Source: Enterobacter sp. 10-1 (GTDB lineage Bacteria > Pseudomonadota > Gammaproteobacteria > Enterobacterales > Enterobacteriaceae). Taken from it: DNA of 64,000 nucleotides. The notes below the pieces were generated by a model. The model was given only the letters and a program-made list of their open reading frames with translations. It was not told the DNA's origin and did not search any database. Below are positions 19,264 through 27,394 of this stretch, piece by piece (position 1 is the first letter of the stretch; the number at the start of each line of letters is the position of its first letter). The position numbers and the translations under genes were made by a program. The stretch spans positions 124,001-188,000 of the forward strand of contig NISF01000004.1 in NCBI GenBank assembly GCA_002270295.1, in the 5' to 3' direction.

Positions 19264-19761
19264 TTATTTTTGCGTATCGAGCGTTGCCAGGTCTTTATCA
19301 ATAAAGTACAGACCTTCGCCGCTTTTACCGGCGAGGGTAAGTTTATCAATAACGGATTTAAACAGTTTTTCTTCTTCGTGCTGCTCGGCAACATACCACT
19401 GCAGGAAATTAAAGGTCGGATAATCCTGAGCAGACATCGCGGCGTGGGCCAGAGCATTAATTTGCTGCGTGATCAGCTGCTCGTGTTCGTAGGTGACGCG
19501 GAACAGCTCATCCAGCGATGCGTACTCGGCAAACGGCGAGGCAATGGCGTTGATGCACGGCAGGCTGCCGGTGTCAGTCAGGTAGTCAAACAGGCGCTGC
19601 ATATGGGTCATCTCTTCCTGAGCGTGACGACGGAGAAACGCCGCCGCCCCTTCGAAGCTATGATAGCTGCACCATGCGCTCATTTGCTGATAAAGCAAAG
19701 AGGAATAGAGTTCAAGGTTCATCTGCTCATTGAGCTTATCGATCATTTCTGTTTTCAGCAT
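19264..19761 (-). CDS. ftnA: Ferritin FtnA, iron storage
   Basis: 165-aa ferritin forming a 24-mer that oxidises Fe(II) and stores iron. Ferroxidase ligands are visible in [15 protein letters not shown] (Glu near 17), the [18 protein letters not shown] motif (Glu50, His53) and the later Glu/Gln residues ([26 protein letters not shown]). The length equals E. coli FtnA. A Fur-box-like sequence lies about 140 bp upstream; in E. coli Fur with iron induces ftnA by opposing H-NS. Confidence 0.96.
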   Translation of the reverse strand: MLKTEMIDKLNEQMNLELYSSLLYQQMSAWCSYHSFEGAAAFLRRHAQEEMTHMQRLFDYLTDTGSLPCINAIASPFAEYASLDELFRVTYEHEQLITQQINALAHAAMSAQDYPTFNFLQWYVAEQHEEEKLFKSVIDKLTLAGKSGEGLYFIDKDLATLDTQK

Positions 19762-19900
19762 AGCGCGTGCTCCAAAATATAGGCATAAAGTTTATTGTGT
19801 GCTCACTATAATTTGTTATTTATTTATTTGCAAAAAGTAAATTAAAAAACTCATTTATTAAAAATGCAAATGGGAATAAAACGCATTGGCAATTTAATAA

Positions 19901-19919
19901 TTAATGAGAATGGTTTTAA
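19901..19919. promoter_or_regulatory. Fur-box-like sequence upstream of ftnA
   Basis: TTAATGAGAATGGTTTTAA matches the core of the Fur consensus (AATGATAATCATTAT) at about 11 of 15 positions. Iron-dependent control of ftnA by Fur in E. coli makes it plausible. Confidence 0.35.
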
Positions 19920-20089
19920 TTGATATTTAATAAAATAGCGATGAGCGCGCGCCGGATAAATATGAGATACCGTATGGCTGACGACTGAGAGCTTCGCGCG
20001 GGTTTGCCGATCGGGGCCAGGCAGGAAAGCGGATGCGGGAAGGGCGGGTAGCGGGGCGCGAGGGTAAAAGTGTGAAGCGCTACGTAATT

Positions 20090-20108
20090 TATAAAACAAC
20101 TTTTCATA
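20090..20108. promoter_or_regulatory. KdgR-operator-like sequence
   Basis: TATAAAACAACTTTTCATA fits the enterobacterial KdgR consensus (wwTRAAAYRNYRTTTYAww, from memory) at all but one position. It lies about 90 bp upstream of the DhuI-like isomerase gene. A weaker copy (TTTGAAAGTGTGTTTGTTA, 20112-20130) follows directly. Confidence 0.5.
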
Positions 20109-20200
20109 AAATTTGAAAGTGTGTTTGTTAAGTAGTAATGTCATACCAACGTTAACGACCTAGCGCGGAAGTACCCGCAAAGCATTCAGGAGAGTAAAGC

Positions 20201-20839
20201 ATGAAAATTGCACTGATGATGGAAAACAGCCAGGCAAACAAAAATGCCATCATCCTCAACGAGCTCAACGCCGTTGCCGACGAGAAAGGTTTCCCGGTTT
20301 ACAACGTGGGTATGAGCGATGAGCACGATCATCACCTGACCTATATCCATCTGGGCATCATGGCCAGCATTCTGCTGAATTCAAAAGCGGTGGACTTCGT
20401 AGTCACCGGCTGCGGCACCGGCCAGGGCGCGCTGATGTCTTTGAATATCCACCCGGGCGTGGTGTGCGGCTACTGTATCGATCCTGCCGACGCTTTCCTG
20501 TTTGCCCAGATCAACAACGGCAATGCGCTCTCTCTGCCGTTTGCTAAAGGTTTCGGCTGGGGCGCAGAGCTGAACGTGCGCTTTATTTTCGAAAAAGCGT
20601 TCACCGGCCGTAACGGAGAAGGCTATCCGCCAGAGCGTAAAGAGCCGCAGGTACGTAATGCCGGTATCCTGAATACGGTGAAAGCGGCGGTGGTGAAAGA
20701 GAATTACCTGGATACGCTGCGCGCCATCGACCCGGAACTGGTTAAAACCGCCGTCTCTGGCCCGCGCTTCCAGCAGTGCTTCTTCGAGAATTGCCAGGAT
20801 AAAGAGATCGAAGCGTTTATTCGCCAAATCGTCGGCTAA
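20201..20839 (+). CDS. RpiB/LacAB-fold isomerase, DhuI-like
   Basis: 212-aa protein of the RpiB/LacA/LacB sugar-phosphate isomerase fold, with the family core VDFVVTGCGTGQGALMSLN and INNGNALSLPFAKGFGWGAEL. It is larger than RpiB (about 150 aa). In length and sequence it closely resembles what I remember of streptococcal DhuI, which isomerises 4-deoxy-L-threo-5-hexosulose uronate released from unsaturated uronides and so is a functional substitute for KduI. The KdgR-like operator upstream and the nearby GPH transporter fit a uronate role. AGGAGAG precedes the ATG. A plain pentose- or tagatose-phosphate isomerase is the alternative. Confidence 0.75.
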   Translation: MKIALMMENSQANKNAIILNELNAVADEKGFPVYNVGMSDEHDHHLTYIHLGIMASILLNSKAVDFVVTGCGTGQGALMSLNIHPGVVCGYCIDPADAFLFAQINNGNALSLPFAKGFGWGAELNVRFIFEKAFTGRNGEGYPPERKEPQVRNAGILNTVKAAVVKENYLDTLRAIDPELVKTAVSGPRFQQCFFENCQDKEIEAFIRQIVG

Positions 20840-20846
20840 TCACCAT

Positions 20847-20872
20847 CAGGGTCAGCCGCGGCTGGCCCTGCT
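20847..20872. terminator. Hairpin between the DhuI-like gene and the DHA2 exporter
   Basis: CAGGGTCAGCC / GGCTGGCCCTG (one G-T pair) between convergent stop codons, followed by CTTTCGCTT. A probable terminator. Confidence 0.55.
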
Positions 20873-20877
20873 TTCGC

Positions 20878-22299
20878 TTAGGTTTTTTTGTTCGACACGC
20901 TGCTTCCCGCATCCTCGGCCAGCTTCAGGCTATCCACCATTCCTACCAGACAAATCAACGCGATAAACACAAACGAGAGTCGAAAACTGATGCCGGGCAG
21001 GGTCGCTAAGGTTAGCCATTCGCTCAGCTTTTCCCCGATACGAATACCTATCGCGCCAAGAGTTATACCTAGGCCAACCGCCAGCTGCGACGCGGTGCTG
21101 AACAAGGTGTTGGCGTAGCTCATTTGCGTGGAGGGCACATCGGAAAAGGCCAGAGTGCTGATGCCGGTGAACTGAATTGAACGGAACACGCCGCCAAGAA
21201 ACAGGATCAGCAGAATTAACCACGCCGGCGTTTGCGGGGTCAAAAATGCGCAGGCCAGCAGCGAAATAACGTTGAGCGCACCGTTAATCAACAGCAGACG
21301 GCGAAAGCCGAGCCAGCGGATAAGCGGCGTGGTGGCGGGCTTAATCGTGAAGTTGCCGACGAAGACGGCGAGCACCAGCAGCCCTGAGTGGAAAGGATCC
21401 ATGCCGAATCCGACCTGGAACAGCAGCGGCAGCAGGAAAGGTACGGCGCTGATGGAGGCGCGAAATAGCGAGCCGCCGTACATTGTGACCCGGAATGTGG
21501 GGACCTGCAGCGCATCGAGGCGCACCATCGGCCAGGCGGCGCGGCGGAAGTGGCGCAGCGAGAACAGCATGCAGCCGATCCCAAGCCCCAGCAGAGCCAG
21601 GGTTTTCCAGCCCTCGGGCCGGTTATCGCCAAGGATCTCCATCGCGCTGACCAGGCTGACCATCGCAACCGCTGTGGCCAGGAAGCCGGGAAGGTCGAAC
21701 GGCCGCCGCTCCTCCTCGCGGATATCGGGAATAATGCGCAGCGACAGCGCCATCGCCGCGAGACCCAGCGGGACGTTAATAAAGAAAATCCAGTGCCAGC
21801 TGGCGTAACTGGTAATAAAACCGCCCAGCGGCGGACCAACGATCGGCGCCACCAGCGCGGGCCAGGTCAGCGTCGCAATGGCCTTAATCAGCTGGTGTTT
21901 CGGGGTGGTACGCAGCACCGCCAGACGGCCGACCGGGACCATCAAAGCGCCGCCCATCCCCTGCAGGATACGCATGGCGACGAAGGTATCGACGTTGGTT
22001 GAAAGGCCGCAAAATACCGAGGCAAGGGTAAAAATCGCCAGCGCGAGGGTGAAGACCCTGCGCGCGCCGAAACGATCGGCTATCCAGCCGCTGGCCGGGA
22101 TCAAAACCGCTAGCGTAATCAGGTAGGCGCTGATCCCGATATTGAGGTCCACCGCCGCCACGCCAAAATCTTTCGCCATGTCCGGTAGCGCGGTGGCGAT
22201 CACCGTGCCGTCGAGAAACTCCATGAAAAAAGCCCCGGCAACCAGCAGCGCTGGCGCCGAGAACGCCCGGTCTTCCCGGGCGGAGATGTTTGTCGTCAT
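20878..22299 (-). CDS. MFS transporter, DHA2 (14-helix) drug-efflux type
   Basis: 473-aa major facilitator with about 14 membrane segments. DHA2-type motifs are visible: motif D1-like LDGTVIATALPDMAKDFG at the first helix, motif A region ADRFGARRVF in the first cytoplasmic loop, and motif C-like ALVAPIVGPPLGGFI in helix 5. The family exports drugs, dyes or biocides by proton antiport; the substrate is unknown. It is related to, but distinct from, E. coli MdtD. It is not in the E. coli ftnA-ftnB interval, so it is an accessory gene. No adjacent regulator gene is present. Confidence 0.85.
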   Translation of the reverse strand: MTTNISAREDRAFSAPALLVAGAFFMEFLDGTVIATALPDMAKDFGVAAVDLNIGISAYLITLAVLIPASGWIADRFGARRVFTLALAIFTLASVFCGLSTNVDTFVAMRILQGMGGALMVPVGRLAVLRTTPKHQLIKAIATLTWPALVAPIVGPPLGGFITSYASWHWIFFINVPLGLAAMALSLRIIPDIREEERRPFDLPGFLATAVAMVSLVSAMEILGDNRPEGWKTLALLGLGIGCMLFSLRHFRRAAWPMVRLDALQVPTFRVTMYGGSLFRASISAVPFLLPLLFQVGFGMDPFHSGLLVLAVFVGNFTIKPATTPLIRWLGFRRLLLINGALNVISLLACAFLTPQTPAWLILLILFLGGVFRSIQFTGISTLAFSDVPSTQMSYANTLFSTASQLAVGLGITLGAIGIRIGEKLSEWLTLATLPGISFRLSFVFIALICLVGMVDSLKLAEDAGSSVSNKKT

Positions 22300-22401
22300 T
22301 GTGTTGTTGCCATAGCCTGCAGAGATCGTGAGCAGGAGAGGGGGAACGCTCCGGCTCCGCTCGCTTTTTGTTAAATTTAAAATTCAGTCTGCAATTATTT
22401 T

Positions 22402-22417
22402 TGTGATTTAGCGCACA
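22402..22417. promoter_or_regulatory. CRP site 1 upstream of azuC
   Basis: TGTGATTTAGCGCACA matches the TGTGA-N6-TCACA consensus at nine of ten conserved positions. Its centre is 30 bp from site 2. Confidence 0.65.
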
Positions 22418-22431
22418 TTTAAATTGATTTT

Positions 22432-22447
22432 TGTGATATTGGTCATA
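22432..22447. promoter_or_regulatory. CRP site 2 upstream of azuC
   Basis: TGTGATATTGGTCATA has a perfect left half and a partial right half. E. coli azuCR is activated by CRP, which supports the call. Confidence 0.55.
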
Positions 22448-22496
22448 TTATGGTCGCACAAACATTAACACCTGCATAACAAAACGGAGTGACTCC

Positions 22497-22580
22497 ATGA
22501 AGCTGCGCAAGATCCTGAAAAACATTTTCGACACCTACTGCAAGACCTTCAAAGATGTGCCGCCGGCCGGCATGTTCTGA
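22497..22580 (+). CDS. azuC: AzuC small protein (AzuCR dual-function RNA)
   Basis: 27-aa protein, one residue shorter than E. coli AzuC, with the same basic amphipathic N-terminal helix (MKLRKILKNIF) and CKTFKDVPP tail. In E. coli the mRNA is also the base-pairing RNA AzuR (formerly IsrB); the protein associates with the inner membrane and with GlpD. CGGAG lies upstream of the ATG and a terminator follows the stop directly, so the transcript is short as expected. Two CRP-like sites precede it. Confidence 0.92.
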   Translation: MKLRKILKNIFDTYCKTFKDVPPAGMF

Positions 22581-22582
22581 TA

Positions 22583-22611
22583 AAAAAACCTGCTGCGGCA
22601 GGTTTTTTTAT
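22583..22611 (+). terminator. Terminator of azuCR
   Basis: AAACCTGC / GCAGGTTT hairpin with a short TGCG loop and seven T, beginning right after the azuC stop. Confidence 0.85.
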
Positions 22612-22659
22612 CTCAGCAGATTTAGGGTACTATTACGCTCCTGCAAAAAGGAGTAAAAA

Positions 22660-22911
22660 ATGTCTCAACACCTTACCGAACAAGACGAGCTGGTTTCCGA
22701 CGTTGTTGCCTGTCAGCTGGTTATCAAACAGATCCTCGACGTCATTGACGTTATCGCCCCTGTAGAGGTGCGCGAAAAGATGGCGACTCAGCTTAAAGCT
22801 ATTGATTTTTCTAGCCATCCTTCGTCATCCGACCCGGTTACGCTGCGCGCGGTGCAAAAGGCGATTGCGCTGATTGAGCTGAAGTTCACCCCGCAAAGCG
22901 AAGCGCACTAA
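22660..22911 (+). CDS. yecJ: YecJ, DUF2766 small protein
   Basis: 83-aa protein matching E. coli YecJ ([34 protein letters not shown]). Probably helical and cytoplasmic; the function is unknown. A strong ribosome binding site (AAGGAG) precedes the ATG. Confidence 0.92.
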   Translation: MSQHLTEQDELVSDVVACQLVIKQILDVIDVIAPVEVREKMATQLKAIDFSSHPSSSDPVTLRAVQKAIALIELKFTPQSEAH

Positions 22912-22920
22912 TTCGTTTTA

Positions 22921-22943
22921 CCCCGCCGCCGGCCGCGGCGGGG
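22921..22943. terminator. Hairpin between yecJ and the GPH transporter
   Basis: CCCCGCCGC / GCGGCGGGG nine-bp stem with a five-base loop between convergent genes. Very stable, but no T run on either side. Confidence 0.5.
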
Positions 22944-22948
22944 CGTCA

Positions 22949-24517
22949 TCAGGCCTGATGGGAGACGGCGGAACGGGCCGGGGTAGCCTCTTCGCCCTTA
23001 AACAGCTTGCTGTTACCCCAGCACTCTTCATAGCGATGGCCGACTAAATCCTCAACGATAACGCGTACCTCCGGCGCGATATCGGCGATTTTACCTCCTG
23101 CTTTAATCCGCGCGACCTCCTGTAAGACAACCATATGGGCTTTGCGATCCAGCTTCATCTGTTTGCTGAACACGATCGCTGCCAGAGCCAGCAGCACCAC
23201 TCCGGTACAGAACACCACGGCAATTGCCGTTACCGCGCTTTCCGGTTGGGTGTGCGCCTTCGACTGGAATCCGTAGAAGCTGAGAATGGCCCCCATGGTG
23301 AAGACGATGACGGAGCGTAATATTTTCCCGGAGAAGGTCATCGCGCCGGCATAAATTCCCTCGCGACGGCGGCCGGTGTAGATCTCATCCACATCGGCAA
23401 GGAAGGTATAAACGGTCCACGGGATGTAATACACGCCGCCGGTGCCAAGGCCAAACAGGACGGTGATCCCGAACATCAGAACGGTGGCGAGGTGCGCCGG
23501 AAGATGGAAGAACCACAGCGAGGTGTACAGCAGTACCGAGAAAATGACGACGCTCAGCGCGAGGATATAGGGCTTGCTGAAGCCTTTTTTCACGCACAGG
23601 CCGATGAACAGCGCGGTAGAGACGAGCTGCAGAATTGAGTTCAGGCTGTTTAGCCCGGCGACCATCGCCGGATCGTGCTGCAGAACGAAGATCACAAAAT
23701 AGGTAAAGATGGAGGCGAACAGCCATTCTGCGCCAAAACCACACAGATACATGCCGAGATGCTTGCGGAAGACGCGTAAATAAAAAGTCGAACGCATATC
23801 TTTTGCCAGCAGCAGCAGCGTATTAAGCAGCCCTTTCTTCTCGCTGACGCTGCTTCCTTCTTCACGCGGACGCTCCCAGCTGCAGTACCACAGGCAGGAG
23901 ATAGCGGTGACAAGGATGATCCCATAGGTCAACCCGGTCAGGAAGAACGGAGTAGCGGAATCCTTGCCGTATAGCAGGATGAACTGCCCCGGAATAAAGG
24001 CCGCGAGGAAGTTCGCCAGCTTGCCAAAAATGGCTTTATAACCGGTTAGCTTAGAGCGTAATGAGAAATCGTCGGTCATTTCGGTGGCCAACGTTTCGTA
24101 GGGCACCATGATTGAGGTATAAATAATTTCGAAGATGACGTAAGTGCTGAGGTAGTACCAAAAGCCGAGGCCCTCGACCCACAGCAGAGGGTAAAACATC
24201 ATCAGCGGAATGCCGATGAGCAAAAAGAAGCGCCGCCGCCCAAAGCGTTTGCCGAGCCGCGTTTTACCGAAGTTATCGGTCAGGTAGCCCATTAACGGGT
24301 TACTGATGGCGTCGATAATGCTGGCGATCGAGAAAATTAACGAGGCCTCGATCAGCGTCAGCCCGCAAAACGTTGTATAAAAATAAAGTAACCATGCGCC
24401 GCTGATTGCCAGCGCGCCGCTCCCCAGTAAGTTGCCGCCGCCGTAGGCGAGCTGATGGCGTAACAAAATCGGTCTTCCCTGCAGCCCTTGCGAGGCTGAA
24501 GCCGCGTATCTTGCCAT
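22949..24517 (-). CDS. GPH-family sugar:cation symporter, possibly oligogalacturonide (TogT-like)
   Basis: 522-aa glycoside-pentoside-hexuronide family carrier with 12 membrane segments. Family motifs: the loop after helix 2 (MGYLTDNFGKTRLGKRFGRR) and the helix 3-4 region with PYETLATEMTDD. The C-terminal extension ending ...HRYEECWGNSKLFKG is shared with the second GPH gene at 33084-34667, so the two are paralogues. The KdgR-like operator 26 nt upstream of the ATG and the resemblance to TogT-type carriers suggest oligogalacturonide or other uronide substrates; this is inference. AGAGG precedes the start. Absent from this spot in E. coli. Confidence 0.82.
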   Translation of the reverse strand: MARYAASASQGLQGRPILLRHQLAYGGGNLLGSGALAISGAWLLYFYTTFCGLTLIEASLIFSIASIIDAISNPLMGYLTDNFGKTRLGKRFGRRRFFLLIGIPLMMFYPLLWVEGLGFWYYLSTYVIFEIIYTSIMVPYETLATEMTDDFSLRSKLTGYKAIFGKLANFLAAFIPGQFILLYGKDSATPFFLTGLTYGIILVTAISCLWYCSWERPREEGSSVSEKKGLLNTLLLLAKDMRSTFYLRVFRKHLGMYLCGFGAEWLFASIFTYFVIFVLQHDPAMVAGLNSLNSILQLVSTALFIGLCVKKGFSKPYILALSVVIFSVLLYTSLWFFHLPAHLATVLMFGITVLFGLGTGGVYYIPWTVYTFLADVDEIYTGRRREGIYAGAMTFSGKILRSVIVFTMGAILSFYGFQSKAHTQPESAVTAIAVVFCTGVVLLALAAIVFSKQMKLDRKAHMVVLQEVARIKAGGKIADIAPEVRVIVEDLVGHRYEECWGNSKLFKGEEATPARSAVSHQA

Positions 24518-24542
24518 TAATATAAACCTCTTGTTTTAAATT

Positions 24543-24561
24543 TTTGAAACGATGTTTTTAT
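24543..24561. promoter_or_regulatory. KdgR-operator-like sequence upstream of the GPH transporter
   Basis: TTTGAAACGATGTTTTTAT contains the uninterrupted core TGAAACRNYGTTT of the KdgR consensus; the outer positions are less well matched. It lies where a repressor would block the promoter. Confidence 0.5.
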
Positions 24562-24583
24562 ATTATTAACTCATGGCGTAAAA

Positions 24584-24599
24584 AGTGATCCCGGTCACT
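24584..24599. promoter_or_regulatory. CRP-like site upstream of the GPH transporter
   Basis: AGTGATCCCGGTCACT is a perfect palindrome fitting GTGA-N6-TCAC. It sits 23 bp beyond the KdgR-like operator, an arrangement common at catabolic genes. Confidence 0.5.
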
Positions 24600-24926
24600 A
24601 ATCATCGGTAAGGTGATTTACCTGCGCAGTAATGCGATCGGGTTAAAAGTTTTTAATACTTTTCAGGAATAACAAATGACGCTGGAGCGCCAAAAAGTCA
24701 GGGTAGCGGGACGAGAGGGTCATGCCGGGGAGCTCTGAAGCGATGCTGAACAGAGGGCGACTGCGCCCTGAAATAGGGTTGGCGATGACGGGACGCAGCG
24801 GGACGGGGATTATCAGGCACCTTTCATTCACCGCTCGAACGGTGCCTACAACGGTGCGTTGCAGCGGTTGCTTCCGGCTTTATCCCGCCTGAAGGAACCG
24901 CTGATGCGGCGTGCGCCGGAGCGGAA

Positions 24927-25430
24927 TTAATGGCGCTGCTGAGCAACCAGATCCATCAGGCGGCGGTCGGTTTGCTGCAGACAGATGCCGGCCTTATCGG
25001 CGTTACGCACTTCGTCGAGGACGGTTTTCAGGAGAATGCCGTCCTGCTGCTGCTCTTTCTCTAACAGGGTTAAAAAGCGCCAGGTGGAATCATCGCTTTG
25101 CGCTTTGGCTTCTTCTGCCAGCCCGGCGAGCAGGCTGCTGCGCTGTTCATAGTCGGCAAGGGTTTGGGTAAACAGATCCTCGAGGGAGCTGCACTCCTGG
25201 CGGTAGGTCCCTTCGGCTTTCACGATAGGCCACTCACCGCCCTTTTTCATGAAATCGAATACCCGCATCATCAGCGTGACGCTGGACTGCGCCTGCGAGC
25301 GGAGAAACGTCGCGGTGCCGTTCAGGCGCCGCTGCGCGCACCATTCGCTCAGATGCAGATACGAGTTCGACGCGCGGAACTCAAGATTCATCTGGTTATT
25401 CAGCTTTTGAGCCATTTCTGCAATTACCAT
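24927..25430 (-). CDS. ftnB: Ferritin-like protein FtnB
   Basis: 167-aa ferritin paralogue, the same length as E. coli FtnB. It keeps the helical ferritin pattern ([66 protein letters not shown]) but lacks part of the ferroxidase set: the EExxH segment of FtnA reads QSSVTLMMR here, as in other FtnB proteins. It is thought to help iron-sulfur cluster repair under stress rather than bulk storage. Confidence 0.92.
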   Translation of the reverse strand: MVIAEMAQKLNNQMNLEFRASNSYLHLSEWCAQRRLNGTATFLRSQAQSSVTLMMRVFDFMKKGGEWPIVKAEGTYRQECSSLEDLFTQTLADYEQRSSLLAGLAEEAKAQSDDSTWRFLTLLEKEQQQDGILLKTVLDEVRNADKAGICLQQTDRRLMDLVAQQRH

Positions 25431-25823
25431 AAAATATCCTTATTAATCTGGAAGGGGGCCTTCGCGGGTTAAGGGCTTGCGCCTACAAACAGCTTCAATA
25501 CGAGACCTTTACGCAAACTTTACTGGCGGAATAATATAATTCCACGCTCTCCATTGGTGGCCGGAAATGATATTGCTGATGACCACAAATATAGAATACT
25601 CTCAGAATTTACTTAAGAAAACTCTTAACCAGAGGGATTTACCTTTAGTTACACCATCCTGTGGTGGCAGGCCGTTTCTCAACGTTTTCTCTACGAGAGT
25701 AAATTTACAATATTTTGATTTTATTCATTTTTTATTGTTTTGCTTACCGGGCTTATCAAACTGCTCATTCGTATTACGTAGATATATGATGTTTACATGA
25801 GTATTGCTTAGTGCAAATAAAAG

Positions 25824-25854
25824 TGCCGGATGTTTAAACCCGGCATTTAATTTT
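25824..25854 (+). terminator. Weak terminator-like hairpin in the ftnB-araF gap
   Basis: TGCCGG / CCGGCA stem with a ten-base loop followed by TTTAATTTT. No gene I recognise ends here. Confidence 0.4.
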
Positions 25855-26091
25855 CATGATGCGGCTGGCTAACATTGCGCTGGATCATTTTTTAATTTTT
25901 ATTGCTGAACATTCTCCGTAATAATATTTCAAGACGATGAATCTTTTATCAATAAAGCATGATGTCATCTTTGCCGCCTGAAATCGTCGGGAGGGCGGGA
26001 GCGGGGGATTGAAAAAAGATTCCGCCGATTGCGGGCCCGCATGTTGCCCGCGTTTCGCTGAGGCGTTCCACAGGGATAACTCTGCTGGTGA

Positions 26092-26108
26092 TATGGATAA
26101 TACTGCTG
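26092..26108. promoter_or_regulatory. AraC-like half-site upstream of araF
   Basis: TATGGATAATACTGCTG matches the AraC I1 half-site (TATGGATAAAAATGCTA) at 14 of 17 positions, including both conserved boxes. A weaker TATGGA core occurs at 26211. AraC is the expected activator of araFGH. Confidence 0.6.
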
Positions 26109-26114
26109 ATACCT

Positions 26115-26146
26115 GCGCTAATTGTCTGACAATTAGCGCTTTTTTT
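26115..26146 (+). terminator. Strong intrinsic terminator in the ftnB-araF gap
   Basis: Perfect 11-bp stem GCGCTAATTGT / ACAATTAGCGC with a three-base loop and seven T. It lies 208 bp before araF and does not follow any recognised gene. Confidence 0.75.
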
Positions 26147-26194
26147 ATGTCATTTTTCGCTGAATTTATGCACTCAATTACTGTAATTCCGTGG

Positions 26195-26210
26195 TGTGAT
26201 AATGCTCTCG
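26195..26210. promoter_or_regulatory. CRP-like site upstream of araF
   Basis: TGTGATAATGCTCTCG has a perfect left half and a poor right half. CRP dependence of araFGH in E. coli supports it. Confidence 0.4.
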
Positions 26211-26353
26211 TATGGAGAATTGATTTCCAGCTATTACTATTTCAACAACGACATCGTTGGATGAGTTTTTTCTAATGCCTTGTTTTAAGCCTGATAAAAA
26301 TTTTTAGATCCGATATTTCCCTACATAAAAGCGAATTTAAGCTGGAGTTTACC

Positions 26354-27334
26354 ATGCACAAATTTACTAAAGCGCTGGCGGCGATTGGTCTCGCTGCGGT
26401 TATGTCACAATCAGCTATGGCGGAAACGCTTAAGCTCGGTTTTCTGGTCAAGCAACCGGAAGAGCCGTGGTTTCAAACTGAATGGAAATTCGCCGATAAG
26501 GCCGGCAAAGATTTAGGTTTTGAGGTCATTAAAATCGCGGTCCCGGACGGCGAAAAAACGCTCAACGCTATCGACAGCCTGGCCGCCAGCGGTGCGAAAG
26601 GGTTTGTCATTTGTACCCCGGATCCGAAGCTCGGGGCGGCGATTGTCGCCAAAGCTCGCGGCTATGACATGAAAGTGATCACCGTCGACGATCAGTTCGT
26701 TAATGCCAAAGGTAAACCGATGGAGAGCGTTCCGCTGGTGATGATGGCCGCCAGCGAGATCGGCGCTCGGCAGGGCCAGGAGCTGTATAAAGAGATGCAA
26801 AAACGCGGCTGGGAAGTGAAGGATACCGGGGTGATGGCGATTACCGCCGATGAGCTCGATACCGCGCGTCGCCGCACGACCGGTTCGCTGGATGCGCTGA
26901 AAGCCGCCGGCTTCCCGGATAAACAGATCTACCGCGTGCCGACGAAATCTAACGATATTCCCGGCGCCTTCGATGCCGGCAACTCGATGCTGGTCCAGCA
27001 CCCGCAGGTAAAACACTGGCTGATCGTCGGTATGAACGATAACACCGTCCTGGGCGGCGTTCGCGCCACCGAAGGGCAGGGCTTCAAGGCTCCGGACGTG
27101 ATTGGTATCGGTATTAACGGCGTTGATGCGGTCAACGAACTCTCCAAGGCGCAGGCCACCGGCTTCTACGGCTCTCTGCTGCCTAGCCCGGATATCCACG
27201 GCTACAAAACCAGCGAGATGCTCTACAACTGGGTAACGAAGGGCGCCGAACCGCCGAAATTCACCGCGGTGACCGATGTCGTCCTGATTACTCGCGATAA
27301 CTTCAAAGAAGAGCTGGCGAAAAAAGGGCTGTAA
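26354..27334 (+). CDS. araF: L-arabinose-binding periplasmic protein AraF
   Basis: 326-aa solute-binding protein with a signal peptide cleaved after ...SQSAMA (about residue 23), then ETLKLGFLVKQPEEPWFQTEW as in E. coli AraF. It captures L-arabinose for the AraGH transporter. The strong GGAG before the ATG and the hairpin after the stop fit a highly expressed binding-protein gene. First gene of araFGH. Confidence 0.96.
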   Translation: MHKFTKALAAIGLAAVMSQSAMAETLKLGFLVKQPEEPWFQTEWKFADKAGKDLGFEVIKIAVPDGEKTLNAIDSLAASGAKGFVICTPDPKLGAAIVAKARGYDMKVITVDDQFVNAKGKPMESVPLVMMAASEIGARQGQELYKEMQKRGWEVKDTGVMAITADELDTARRRTTGSLDALKAAGFPDKQIYRVPTKSNDIPGAFDAGNSMLVQHPQVKHWLIVGMNDNTVLGGVRATEGQGFKAPDVIGIGINGVDAVNELSKAQATGFYGSLLPSPDIHGYKTSEMLYNWVTKGAEPPKFTAVTDVVLITRDNFKEELAKKGL

Positions 27335-27348
27335 GGCCTGCTAACCAT

Positions 27349-27370
27349 GCCTCCCGCAGCGGCGGGAGGC
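27349..27370 (+). terminator. Intra-operon hairpin between araF and araG
   Basis: GCCTCCCGC / GCGGGAGGC nine-bp stem with a four-base loop and no T run. It probably stabilises the araF mRNA 3' end and sets the araF excess over araGH. Confidence 0.6.
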
Positions 27371-27394
27371 TGAGCGCAGTAGAGCGGAGTCGTT

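Larger units (their letters stand above)
19762..20200. other. Divergent gap between ftnA and the DhuI-like gene
   Basis: 439 bp, A+T rich near ftnA (19790-19930) and G+C richer in the middle. It holds a Fur-box-like sequence (19901-19919) and a KdgR-operator-like sequence (20090-20108). No reading frame is convincing. In E. coli the flagellum-associated gene yecR lies in this interval. Confidence 0.5.
24518..24926. other. Gap between the GPH transporter and ftnB
   Basis: 409 bp containing the transporter's promoter region with a KdgR-like operator (24543-24561) and a CRP-like palindrome (24584-24599), then about 300 bp toward ftnB in which I see no gene. Confidence 0.5.
25431..26353. other. 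Long A+T-rich gap between ftnB and araF
   Basis: 923 bp. It contains two terminator-like hairpins with no recognised gene before them (25824-25854 and 26115-26146), an AraC-like half-site (26092-26108) and a CRP-like site (26195-26210). Frames of 77 codons (25567-25800) and 88 codons (26009-26275) exist, but have no family resemblance, and the second runs through the terminator hairpin. Confidence 0.55.

Noticed and set aside
24643-24831. 62-codon minus-strand frame between the GPH transporter and ftnB
   Set aside because: No start signals and no conserved features; judged to be chance.
26009-26275. 88-codon plus-strand frame upstream of araF
   Set aside because: It would be translated across a strong intrinsic terminator and regulatory sites; composition is not protein-like.
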